64,000 nt of DNA, taken from the NCBI GenBank assembly GCA_038503065.1, contig JBCAMK010000019.1:1-64000 (forward strand), given 5' to 3'. Numbering within the stretch: position 1 is the stretch's first letter; every line of letters starts with the position of its first letter. This document shows positions 34,501 through 46,155 of this stretch, piece by piece. Under the pieces are notes generated by a model. It was given only the letters and a program-made list of their open reading frames with translations, did not search any database and had not been told where the DNA came from. This DNA comes from Paragyromitra xinjiangensis (taxonomy: Eukaryota; Ascomycota; Pezizomycetes; Pezizales; Discinaceae). Both the position numbers and the translations under genes were made by a program.

Positions 34501-35076
34501 AGCAGTGCATGCAGCAATCCGGAGTCTAGGCACCTAGCGACGGGATATACCGTGAGACATTGACGGATCGATTAAAAGCCAGTACAGATTAGCCGGCCCC
34601 GATTTGATACTAGTTCATTCTTGACCGGCCCATATTTATGAAACTTGGGCTGCGGCAAGAACTATTCGCTTCATGACGTCGACAGCAAGAGGTACTTCAA
34701 CTATGCATATGCATTGACCCTCGGTCATTAGCATATTTGGCAATAGCCCTCCCACGGAGACCATATCTTGCCTATCCCGAGTATGTGAATATGCATTTGT
34801 AGCAAACGATGTAGTATGCAACTCCGAAACCTCAGCTGAAGGATACCTCCAATGACCTCCGATGGCCTCCTATAGATTTGCAGGTGAGGATTTGAAACAT
34901 GTGCCTACAGGCTGAGTGGATACTCTCCAAAACCTGAGATCCCAAAACCTCGAGTCCTCAGAAAGAGATAAAAGGCAAAGCTCCTCCACGGAACTCTCTG
35001 AAAAAATCACCCCGCCCAAAACCTCATTTCCATAGAGTACCACATCTAAAAATCTCCTAGACCAAGAAAGCCCGCA
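31564..35076. other. 3.5-kb intergenic stretch
   Basis: No gene is supported. It holds a short (TTTGCA)n run at about 31580-31600 just after the ankyrin gene and a retroelement-tail repeat (31969-32017). Open frames such as 32347-32565, 33703-33897 and 34636-34821 have no coding-like partner. The last kilobase presumably holds the promoter of the glucan lyase gene. Confidence 0.5.
31969..32017 (+). repeat. Retroelement 3'-tail-like repeat, copy with ATCA tract
   Basis: Plus-strand copy of the unit also seen at 6265-6315 and 47738-47790: GCCGCCATATGCATAGCCTA, then AAGGGCTGGATGCG, then a (TCAA)n and A-rich end. No target duplication is evident. Confidence 0.7.
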
Positions 35077-38000
35077 ATGGCTAGCATTCACGATAGTCAC
35101 AACTTCATCTTGCCTGAGCAGTTCTTCGAATCCGTCAATCGCGGAGAATTTACTTCTGCGCAATCGATTTCCTATAGTGCCACGGACAATGCGTCAAACA
35201 ACGTAGTCATCAAAACTGGCGTTCTCCTCCGTATAAACTCTAACGACACGAGCCATAAACCGTTACTTTTGTTGCAGTTCATCCGCCCATTGGTCTGGAG
35301 GATTCGGTTTGACCCTGAAAATACGAAGCCTGAGCAGTATCATGACTACAATTCGTAGGACTTCTTTCCCCCTTCCCCCGTAAAAGGGCATCAAAGATTT
35401 TTTGGTTTCAGCCCACTCACTCTTCTTACTAGGCGCACTATAATCTCGGATACATTAACCAACCTTATCAGAATCCTCGACACGATTGAAAAAATCTTCT
35501 GGGGAACCAAATTTATCGAAGGAAGTCCCAATGACCCATTCTATGTTCTTCAGGTACCAAATTTAACACCCATTCCGCTCATTACACCTTACTGCACCGG
35601 CTTCTCTGAAAACATTAACCAACCAATTAAATATAGTCGATAGTATACCCCACAGAGAATGATAAGGCAAATGGGACAAATGGGACTGTTGTAACCGAAT
35701 TGAACATTTACAAGAATCCTTGCAAAATTCAGGTTAGCCAGAGAAGCAATCTAATTTATCTCATACTAATTTTTCGCTAGGCCGTCCGTTCAGTCGAAGA
35801 GTCTGGCGAGTCGGATCCTCCTCAAGCCCCAAGCACATCCAAAAGGAAAATAATTTGGGAGACGAAAGAATCAGGATTATCTTGGAAGAAGGGCTTGAAT
35901 ACGAAACCTGTTTATGATACTATGCTAATAGCAAAAAAGCCTGGGCATGCCCGATATCTCGGTAAGCGTTTTCACACATTATGGACCCCCGCAAACTCAG
36001 ACTCCTACTATGCCCTAAACCAGGTCATACAAAACACTAACCATCAACAATAGGTTTTGGAGAGCAAGGAGGAAGGGGCCTCTTGAAAAAGAGCACTCTC
36101 ATGAACTTTTTCAGTGAGTTATCTTTTTCAAGAATATTATAAGTTTATGGGTGCTAAGTCCCAGTCAATAGATTTCGATAATATGACATACAGCAGTGTA
36201 TACAATGAAGGTCCCTTGGACGAGCGCGAGCCGTTGTATCACTCCGAGCCCTTTTGGCTAGAGGTAAATGGACTCCCAAATTATAAGAGCCAGGTTGCAA
36301 CTTTTGTGGACGACTACTCCCAAATCTTATGCGACTTCAGCAAAAGTCAAGGTGGGGACATCAAGGTTGGGACACGATTCGGGACCATGCAATATTATGT
36401 CTTTGCCGGCAACAATGTCGCTGATATCATCAGGTTAGTGAAAATTTCTAAAAACTTCACCACCCAGAAAAAACGCTATAGGTGAATTTTATCGCATGAC
36501 TCAACCTGGCCCAGCAAAAAAATCCCCCAAAAATCCGTTCATGGCTTCTAATATCATCTCGTTCGGTACAGATTATATAGCTCAATTATTGGACGCGCCC
36601 GCCTAAAGCCCAGATACGCACTCGGGCACCACCAATCATGTAAGTCTAATAACCTCACCCAAAACTCTCCATTCTTCGAAGCTTCCCTGAATCATTCACC
36701 TCCACATTTGCCCACTACCATCTATCAAATACCCTAACATGTTTCAGGCTACGGATACGACACCCGCAAGAAAGTTCTTACAGTTGCACACAACTACACA
36801 AAGAGAGATATTCCTCTTGACGGGATGCACATCGATGTTGACTTGCAGGTTCGTTTATGTGCCCGCGTGCGTTTCTCTAATAAGTTCTATGATTCCTAAC
36901 CAGGGTATTTCAACTTTTAGAGAGGCCTACGTACCTTCACCATTGACGAAAAGGGAAAATTCCCGGAATCCAAGAAAATGTTCGCCGAGCTTCGAGATCT
37001 TGGTATCAAGTGTTGCACGAATATAACACCTGTGATCAATTCCACCCCAGATGCAGACTACGCGACCCTCAACACAGGCCTCAAGGATGGGTAATTTATC
37101 TCATTGTAAACTCTTTATTCTACTTCCTTGTCTAACAACTATACTTTTAATACAGTCACTTTATCATGGACAAACGGTACGACGATGGTGATGGGGTGGT
37201 CCCTTATAACGAAGTCGAATACATATGCTATGAAAACGGGATCAAGCTACTGATAGATCCCGTCAACGAAATGGGACAGTTTCCCGGAGCTGAATAGTAA
37301 GTTTTAATATTCTTGCCTAATTTTATTGCTCCTGCAGCTCATTACCTTCAATAGCGATTTTTCGGGGAATTACAACAAGGGTGTGCCTTATCGTGGTGGT
37401 GTTGGCTACGGGGGTAAACTCGGCGCGGTACTCTCCAAACTCCTAACCACCCCCTTAATTAACGTAGAAACTAAAACTTTGTAGCCTGGATACTACCCTG
37501 ATCTTAATAAACAAGCGACTCGTACATGGTGGGGCGAGCAGTATGAGCACCTCTTCACCCAGGGGCTAGAATTTGTCTGGCAAGACATGACCGGTCCTTG
37601 TATTGCAAAGGAATACGGTGACATGAAGGGGTAAAGATACCAATCCGCAAACACCTCCTACGTGCCTTCACAACCTAACCCGTTCACTTCCTCAGACTCC
37701 CATTCCGCTTGATGATCAGCTCAGATCGCTGGTCTACCGAAGAAGAGGAACTAAAGCCAGTTCTTGAGATCTGGGCACTTTACGCTTATAACCTACATAA
37801 AGCAACGTACGAAGGACTCAACAACTTGGAAGTTCGAAAAGGCAAGCGCAATTTCATTATCGGCCGCGGAGGTTTCTCGGGGCTGCATAAATGGGCTGGG
37901 CTTTGGACAGGAGATAACGCCTCGACCTGGGACCACTTCCGTATTTCTGTCAGCCAGGTTCGTACAGGGGAAATGTGCGTTCTATCTTTTTGCAATAAGA

Positions 38001-39563
38001 CTTATAACCCTCGTACGTAGGTGCTTGCTCTCGGTCTGTCAGGTGTCGAAATCTCGGGTGCAGATGTTGGGGGTTTTATGCCTGCCTCGGGCTTCGAAAA
38101 AATTGGCCCCAGATATGCGGAGCCGGAACTACTGACTCGTTGGTATTGTGCATACTCTTTGCTTCCGTGGTTCCGGTAAGTTCAATGGCTTCCCCCAGGC
38201 ACCGTCATAGGCTCTGACGGGATATCAGGAACCATTATCATGGGAAGAGAGATATGAAACTGTTCCAGGAGCCCTACGCATTCACCGACTACTATAACGC
38301 GAACCCATCGGTGGTCCCAGAGAAAGATAGATTCCTTTGGTTGTCAGTAGAACCCATCTGCCGATACTATGTCAAGCTCCGATATACTTTACTACAGCTT
38401 TTGTATGACACCATGTTCGAGCACCAGTTTCACGGATTGCCCATTGCCCGAGCTTTAATCATCACCGATACCGAGGACAGTTCACTGCTTGCTGATGTAA
38501 GTTATACACATGTACCCCCTAACTCACGCGACTTCCTGACGCAAAACTCTTCAGAACGACTGGGTGCTTGAAGACGAGTACATTGTCGGTAACGACCTTC
38601 TTGTTGCTCCTGTCATGCACAAGCAGGAACACGAAGGGGGCCATCGCAAAATCTACCTTCCGCAGCCGGACTACTGGTACAGGCTCAACCTCCGTATCGA
38701 CAAAGATTCCATCGGTGTCCCTCTAGAGAAGAGGATTGAAGGTGGTTCCAAGTTCGATGTTGATGCACACATCGCGAGCGACGCAGCTTTTCTGCCAAAT
38801 ATCACTCCGATGTTTGTGAGAGAGGGTAGGTCTCCACCTTCCCACTGCACGTTTTTACATATCACTTACGGACGGAACTCTGCATAGGTGGTATTATCCC
38901 ACAAATCGAAGTTCGTCAGCACACAACTCCAGTGGCCGGTGATGTCAACCCAATCCACTTGCACGTCTATCCAGGAAGCACGAAAAAGACCGTAAGTGAC
39001 AGTCAAAGCACCTCTTTCCCACCTAAGAAGAACCACCAAGGCCAAGAAAGCTAACTAGTTACCCATCTCCCGAAATAGTCTACGTACAGGATGTTTTTGG
39101 ATGACGGGGTCAGTCGTGACAGCGCACCGAAGAAAGACGTCTCAGCTGGCGAAGGCAACCCATGGGCCGATCTGGATGCGGATCCCGATGCGGACAGCAA
39201 ATATCGTGAAGTCAGATTTGAACAGGTAGGAACCTCAGAGCCTGGCACCACCATCACCATTTCTCAAATCAATAGCAGCTAACTCTAGGTGTATAGAAAC
39301 GGGAGGTATTGGATGGCAAAGACACACGTACACTAACCATATCCACACCCCATAACGGGTACGATCCAAAGCCGATCATTGGACCCAACCAACATATTGT
39401 CTTCTGGCACGACCAAGACGTCAATGTTACCGCAGATTTTCCCAAGGTCGAAGTTACAGGCGCGACAGGAGCTGGGCAGCCGTATAATGACACTACTCGC
39501 AAGGCGAGTGTAGTCACGATTCCCGTTGATGCTACGGGGGCTATCATCAAAGTCACCTATTAA
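35077..39563 (+). CDS. Alpha-1,4-glucan lyase (GH31), 19 exons, apparently intact
   Basis: Exons: 35077-35354, 35433-35553, 35637-35732, 35781-35961, 36054-36113, 36172-36433, 36572-36639, 36748-36848, 36921-37090, 37156-37296, 37355-37427, 37485-37630, 37696-37957, 38021-38175, 38229-38496, 38555-38825, 38888-38991, 39079-39225, 39297-39563. All junctions are GT..AG and in phase, giving 1056 aa, close to the usual fungal length. Glucan lyases degrade starch or glycogen from the non-reducing end to 1,5-anhydro-D-fructose without water. The nucleophile region reads FVWQDMTGP (Asp551) where hydrolytic GH31 enzymes have W-x-D-M-N-E; loss of that N-E is a lyase hallmark. Other landmarks are LKPRYALGHHQ, DGMHIDVDLQ, the acid/base region GADVGGF (Asp668), IIPQIEVRQ and FLDDGVSRDSAP. 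There is no signal peptide, so it is probably cytosolic and acts on glycogen. A plain alpha-glucosidase is much less likely. Confidence 0.93.
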
Positions 39564-40988
39564 CCCTGATACGCCTTAGGGCAGCCACGACAAAGCTTCG
39601 AAAAGGGTTCTGATTTACTTTCTTTCTTTCACTCTTTGGCCCCTATGGTTTCTCACTTTCTCTTCCTCCTCCTTGCTAGGTTTCGCAATCAATCACCGAA
39701 GCTTTTCTCAAGATTCATGAGATGAACACAAAAGAAAAAAAAGCCTCGGATTTCTCAAGTTATCTCGAACGTGACGGTTTTGATCAATATTCACGAATTT
39801 CATATTTGGGCCTCTAGGAATATCTTTATTCTAGATACAAAAAAACCCCGCTTTTTCACGTGCACGCTATGCAGTACCCTTTAGTACAAAGTCTTGAGAA
39901 TCAGGATTCAAACCCTAACCCTTATAAAGCTAAACAGACGAGTGATATGCGGTGAACAACCAAACCTACAGTCCTAATAGTTCTAGAAGCATACATGCTC
40001 TCAAAGCCCATTGCCAAGTCCAAAGATGCCTACCAGCTGCGCTTCCAGATCTCTAGGTTTTTAGCGACTTATCTGGCATACTTGAGCAGAATCATTTATT
40101 CCGTGAGATCGCCATATAGATATGTGAAATTTATGCCACACCCACACCCCCGGTCTTGGTATCTTTACTGAGATAACAGCACGAGAACGCGCTTCATGTC
40201 TGGCAAACTACAAGTGAGCTGAACCGGCCCCATGCCATGAGATCGAAACGGCAAACGGTTGGGATCAACGGCCGCATAACCCCCCAAACAGAATCGGGGA
40301 TAAAATATCCAAAGATTCACGCATGACTATAACCAAAACTCACAATGCACGAATCCACGGAGGGTCTGCACTCAAGCCCCAATTCAGTCAAAGTTCTTTA
40401 TCTTGCAGCAGTAGCTTAGAAGGGGATCTACATAACCACATTATTGGTTAACGCGTGGCGCTTACTTATACAAATCGTGTATGCAATGTGCCGTGCTCGG
40501 AGTGATACAATGCAATAAGGCACAATGCACGAAACCCGATGAGTTCTCGGATCAGCTATAACCTCAGGAGAGTTCCTAGAGTACATCCTGTACTCGCCTA
40601 TGTGTATTCCATAAGTTGCCCCAAAGCTTTCTGCCAGTATCTCCCTGTGGATTGATCAATCCTTGCAATTGCAGATAGGAATTGATAATTTGAGGCCTTG
40701 GTTTAGCTGGTTATGGAGATGGAATTGCACCCGCGCTAAGGGTCGCCACCCAGAAATACCCTACATTTTACTACCCCGTTATTGTTTGTAGTAACTTGAC
40801 TCTAAAAGCCGGAGATATAAGGGCAAAAGGAAATGTGTTCTGAACCTAGGAAAATCGTCCGTCACTTTGTTTCCCCCCGCGTTGAGAGGAATCCCCACAC
40901 CAAAAAAGCAATCCCTCTAGTGTTGACTCAAACACAAATTATTGATTCGTCGAGCTTTGCCTGCTTGAGAGCACTTAAACCAATCAAA
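39564..40988. other. Intergenic, no feature recognised
   Basis: Begins with the pyrimidine-rich 3' region of the glucan lyase gene. No gene, repeat or element is seen. Confidence 0.5.
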
Positions 40989-41707
40989 TCAACCCCTCCA
41001 GGGACGAGTAGGAATCTCACCTTCATCGGATCCCGAGCCATGACTTTGCCCACCACCCCGAAAATCGCTGCCGGTCTCGGCGATCTTCTGCGTAAAAAGC
41101 TCCAGGATATCTTGGTTACATCTCGCCGTTGATTTGTAACGACTCTCGACTAAAGGGTTGGCTCCGCACTCGAGTAAGAACTTCACAAGTGGTACATTAA
41201 TCCTAGCCGTCGCCAAATGAAGCGGAGTTGGCAAGTACTACGAGTCCCGACAGTTGTTGTGCTCCCTTGCGTAATAGAAACTTAAGAAGATTGTGATGGC
41301 CGCCTATTGCTGTTTGGTAGAGCCTCGACATTGCTAGGCCATCTGGTTCGAGTATAAGGTTGGACTCCATATTGAGTACTGCTTTGAGTGTTTCCGTATT
41401 GCACCTCCCGGGTACAGAATGTATCGAGTGGACGCGAAACCAAGGAGCGCCATCCACAGCCATCACTCGGAGACTTGATCCATTCTCTAACGGCCATTTG
41501 GTTGTATCTTCATCTCCGTTCGCTACGGCCCAGGAGAGAGCTGGTACAGTGTATGTACCCCTCCCGAAGCGCAAGGTCTCGGAGCTTCCCAGCGAGGAGT
41601 AGGACAAGACAATGGCTAGTAAGGAGGAGAGAGTAAATATCTTTTGCACCATCAAGGCTGTCGGCGATATACAAGAGGAGTTCGTTGGGGAGATTCAAGA
41701 GCGACAT
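40989..41707 (-). pseudogene. F-box/ankyrin protein, frameshifted
   Basis: The minus strand starts with an F-box-like N-terminus (MSLLNLPNELLLYIADSLDG, 41707). The ankyrin-like remainder lies in other frames. ALSWAVANGDEDTTKWPLEN and HHNLLKFLLRKGAQ are in a second frame, and TPLHLATARINVPLVKFLLE is in a third. Two indels, near 41565 and near 41240, are needed to join them, so this copy cannot make a full protein. Intact relatives would recruit substrates to an SCF ubiquitin ligase through the ankyrin part. The copy ends soon after the last ankyrin repeat, as many single-exon fungal F-box/ankyrin genes do. Confidence 0.75.
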
Positions 41708-42222
41708 GGAATGATATCTCTGGAGCCCAACCTTGCTTGTTGCTAGATTCTCAGCTAATCTGTGGAAAAGCAGTCAGCAGATAGGTAAACAGCCCGATTT
41801 TGATGATATGCTTGCCTATGTCCTCTCTGTGTAGACTTTGATCGTTCATGATCATGGCCATTATCACAGTTTGATAGACTTCTAGGGTTAGGTTTACTCA
41901 ATAGCTGGTCATAGTTCACCATCCAGCAAAGCTTCGAGTGCATTCTCTTCCTCAGCCGTACAACTTCGTCCCAGCAAATAGGAGTTGGATTCCGTGATGC
42001 TTATCGGCTTACGGCACAATTGCCCTATCCAGATACATTGGCTGGCTCACATTTGAAACCTCGGTATTTCCCGTAGCTGACCCCGGATTCCAGAATACGC
42101 GAGAGGTGGGGCGAACACAACACGTAAAATGCTATCTGTCATTTCAAGCTGACCCGTCGCTGAGAACCAGCTCTCTACTGAGTTCTCACTGCCCTCAGAT
42201 CCCCTGGACGACTGTATCGACA
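41708..42222. other. Divergent intergenic region
   Basis: Separates the minus-strand F-box relic from the plus-strand acyl-CoA ligase. It presumably contains the promoter of the latter; no clear TATA is identified. Confidence 0.5.
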
Positions 42223-44170
42223 ATGCCGCCAACACCATTCTTCAAGGGCCCTGAGGTTGGGCCGTTATCGTCAAAGGACCTGCTTTCTTGGATGTTCGAT
42301 GACCAGCCATATGACAGAAACAAGAAGGTTAGAAATACATCTTGGCGTGGTGAGATGAAGTGGGAGATTCGTCCCTAACAGTCTGCGAGACAGATATACA
42401 TCGACGCCAGCGACCCCTCGCGATTCATCACGTCTGCCATAGCACAAACTTACATCAAGAAAATTGGAAAAGGCCTTCGAGATGCTGGGTTGGAAAGGGG
42501 GGATTGCGTGTTGGTGCATTCGTTTAACGATGTAAATATTCCCCGGTTATGCGACAAGCTTCCTTGCACAAGCTGACGATCAAAGATTTACTATTCAATG
42601 CTAGTGCTGGGTATCGTTGCTGCAGGAGGTGTATTCACAGCTACTAACCCTGCGTACACCGCCCGAGAAATGTCCCACCACATCAAAGCTGCAGACGCGG
42701 TATTCATCATCACCGAGCCAGAGCTGCTCCCCTCTGTATTGGAAGCCAAAAACGAACCCGATTCAGCGATAAGGGATATCTGGATCTTCCACCCACTCAA
42801 GGACCAGAAAGTGCCCCCAGGGCAAAAGTCATGGACGGAATTGCTCAACGGGGGAGAAAGTGACTGGGTGCGATTTGACGACGAAACACTGTCACGAGAG
42901 ACAACAGCGTTCCGGCTCTTCAGCAGCGGCACAACTGGTCTGCCGAAGGCAGTAGAAATCACTCATCGAAATCTCATAGCACAGCATGTTGCTGTCAACG
43001 AATACATATCTAAACCTTATGAGGTATGTCTTACCCGCTACCTCGCTTCTATAGCCGTGATATTCATATCGGAGACAGCCAATTGCAATAATCCCCTTGC
43101 CCATGTTTCACGTCGCCTGTGTTCCACACGCACACGTCATTCTCCTCAGAGCCGGACGGGCAGCCTATATCCTTCGTCGCTTCGACCTCGAATTGTACCT
43201 ATCCACCATTGAACGCCATGGTATCAACGAATTAGCCTTGGTGCCTCCTTTAGCGGTGCTACTGGTGATGAGCCCATTAACGAAAAGATATTCGTTACGA
43301 AAGGTGAAGGTCGCGTTGAGTGGAGCAGCGCCACTAAGTAAGGATATTCAAGCACGATTGAAGGAGACGATCAATCCGGTAGATAAACCGCTCGTGAGCC
43401 AAGTGTGGGGGATGACGGAAAGCACCTGCATCGCTACTATGTTCCATGGTGAGGAGGATGATGACAGTGGAAGTATAGGACGATTACTGCCAAACCTTGT
43501 TGCCAAGTAGGTATTCGTATATCTCCAGCGATGAACAGGGTTAACGTCCATCAGGTTGGTCGATGATGAAGACAAAGATATCAGTGCCTATGATACCCCC
43601 GGAGAAATTTGTATAAAGTATGAACCCCCCCCTGATACTATCTCGTGAAACACAGCTACTAACCCTAATCTCTGCAGAGGTCCCACGATAGTCAAAGGCT
43701 ACTACAAAGACCCCGCCGCAAATGCCACCGCATATGACTCCGATGGCTTCTACCATACCGGCGACATCGCAATATGTGACTCGAAGACCAAGAAATGGTA
43801 TATAATTGACCGCAAGAAGGAGATCATCAAAGTCCGTGGCTTCCAAGTAGCTCCCCCAGAGCTTGAAGGAATTCTCCTTTCCCACCCCCATATAGTTGAT
43901 GCAGCCGTCATTGGGGTGGTGCACGAGAAGCACGGAAGTGAACTACCTCGTGCGTATGTGGTGAGGCGGCCAGGGAATGACGGAAAGAAGTTGGGAGAAA
44001 ATGACGTGAAGGAGTGGGTGAACGGGAAAGTCGCGAGCTATAAGAAGCTAGAAGGTGGTGTGGTCTTTGTGGATGCAATCCCAAAGAATGCGAGTGGGAA
44101 AATATTAAAAAGAGTATTGAGGGATGTGGCGGCGGCAGAGATGGAAGGTGAAATCAGGGCCAAGATTTAA
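42223..44170 (+). CDS. 4-coumarate-CoA-ligase-like acyl-CoA synthetase
   Basis: Six exons: 42223-42327, 42382-42531, 42586-43023, 43079-43506, 43555-43617, 43678-44170. All introns are 48-60 bp GT..AG and in phase, giving 558 aa. It belongs to the adenylate-forming (ANL) superfamily, which activates a carboxylic acid with ATP and transfers it to CoA. Visible motifs are the phosphate loop FSSGTTGLPK (197-206), the WGMTES signature, YHTGDIA, the hinge KVRGFQVAPPELE, and the catalytic lysine region PKNASGKILKR. The N-terminus opens directly with a protein-like sequence and no signal peptide. The C-terminus is ..IRAKI, one step from a canonical peroxisomal AKL tripeptide, so peroxisomal location is possible but unproven. 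Substrate cannot be told from sequence (phenylpropanoid, medium-chain or other acid). It lies 0.5 kb from an F-box relic and has no obvious pathway neighbours. Confidence 0.92.
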
Positions 44171-46155
44171 ACCTCGAAGGTCGACTGCGTGCATGCGATA
44201 AAAACGCAACCACTATTTTACTATCTATAAACTTAGGAGCCTGGAACAATATAACTACTTAAAACAGATCCGCAAGAACATAGTGAAGTCCCGGGCCCCG
44301 ACAGATGCACTCTAAAACTACGCAAATCTGATTTAAATCTTCAGCCCGATACAGCACGGCACGGCCCAGACACTTCTATAAAACCTCCAAGCTCACTCCA
44401 AAATATTCCCGCAATCAAAATTCAGCTACCGTTTACACACACTGTCAATCGCCGAAACGCCAACAGGCTAGCCGAGCCTCGGATGTCCTGGATTTTGTAG
44501 TTTAATCTTCCAGGATGTATATGGTGATGCTGTAGTGTCTTGGGTTAGGGTTAGCTTATTGATTGACGCTAGTTACACCATACCAGTAAAGGATGGTGAA
44601 ACCACCTTCCTACCAGCTTAGGGTTTCATTATATTGCTTCGGTTTCTCCCGTACTGGTTTAGACATGGATCTCATCCAGTGCCAAACTCGGGGGTACCCT
44701 ATGTTTTGGCTCCTGCTACTCTACCCTGGGGTGATCCTTGGTAGTCCACTTCAAGGATTCTCCCTCAAAATTTTGGTATACCTACTCAAAATAACTCGAC
44801 CATCAAGTCACGATTAGCCACTGATCGCAGGAATTTGAGTGACGTGATAGTCACCTCGCTAGCTAACACTGGGATAATTGATCCAGATCGGAGTATTCGC
44901 GCGGTATACCATCTTGAGCTCACAACTAAAAGGCCCAAACCGGAGACGCCAAGATTTCCTAGGCTAGAGTAAGTATTTCGCCCAACCTCGTCGAGCAATA
45001 CTCAAGGGTTCAAGCTACTAATAGTAAGATCTGCAGTGACATGCTGCAATTCACTATGAGGAAACCCTGACCAAAGGATGCACACACACACCTCCCCAAC
45101 CCTGAAATTCTAGAAGCAAAATTAGAGACGAACCCGGGTTCCCCAATCTTCAAACCCACCAACTCAATACTAGACGGCAGACGGCACAGGTTGCTCAAGT
45201 ACACTCCCACCAAACAGATGCTGATGAGTTGAAACCAGGAATCGTCCTCCTATTAATTGCCCATCCGAGTACTCTAGTAGAGCTACATTCTAGATGTCAT
45301 TTCTCTTGCCATAGCCCTCTTATAGGTCACTACAAAGGTGGAAATTTCTCGGTAATAAAGCAAGGCCCATCAAGTGAAGATTTCTGTTTCCGAACTAAAC
45401 ACTGCTCACGATGTATGTCGGCCTGAGGGTTTCGCTTACCACTACGTTGCAAAACAGGATATAGCCTGAATATCATTACTAGTCTCACGGCACCCTCCGT
45501 GAGGTGTAGCAAAACCACTCATAAATATCACCATTAGAGACATGCGATTGGAGAGCTCTGACCCAAGCTTTCCGCAAAGTTTGCAATTAATCACACGTAG
45601 CAAGAACGTTTACGCAAGCAAGCGTCCGTCATATCCAGGGTTTTAAGTATATGTGCTGCAGTACCTTTCGCTCAAATCCTTGTTTGTTGGTGGCAAGAAC
45701 CCCAAAATTCCATCAGCCTCTGCAAGCCCCGACAAGCCATGTCGCACGCATACAACCCTGGCTCTGCGAAAGGAAATATCTCGCTTACGTGCTATTTGAA
45801 GATCTGGGGGGGTATATCAAAATATCATTCTCAATCTCACGCTAAGAAAAAAAAATCAATACCGGGATTACATTCTCCGTATCTCCCCGTTTTTGCTGTA
45901 ATAATTATACTCTTTAACTTGTCACGGATTCGACTTAAATGAAGATTTCAACGTACAATTAATGTGCTTGATATCCCCGTAAAGGTTCACTCTCAATTGC
46001 AACTACCCTCTTCAAAAGCTACGAAAATTAGACTAAAAAACGCCGACCCCAAATCTTTTTACTTTGAGCAACGTGCGATAACTACATTCTCGTGAGAGAC
46101 AGTTGGACGCCCTTTAAGATTATCTTTCGCCGTGGTACTACAAACTTTGGGCGGG
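44171..46155. other. Intergenic, no gene recognised
   Basis: Short open frames only. A small GGGTTAGGGTTAG tract at about 44544 resembles two hexameric telomere units. Confidence 0.5.
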
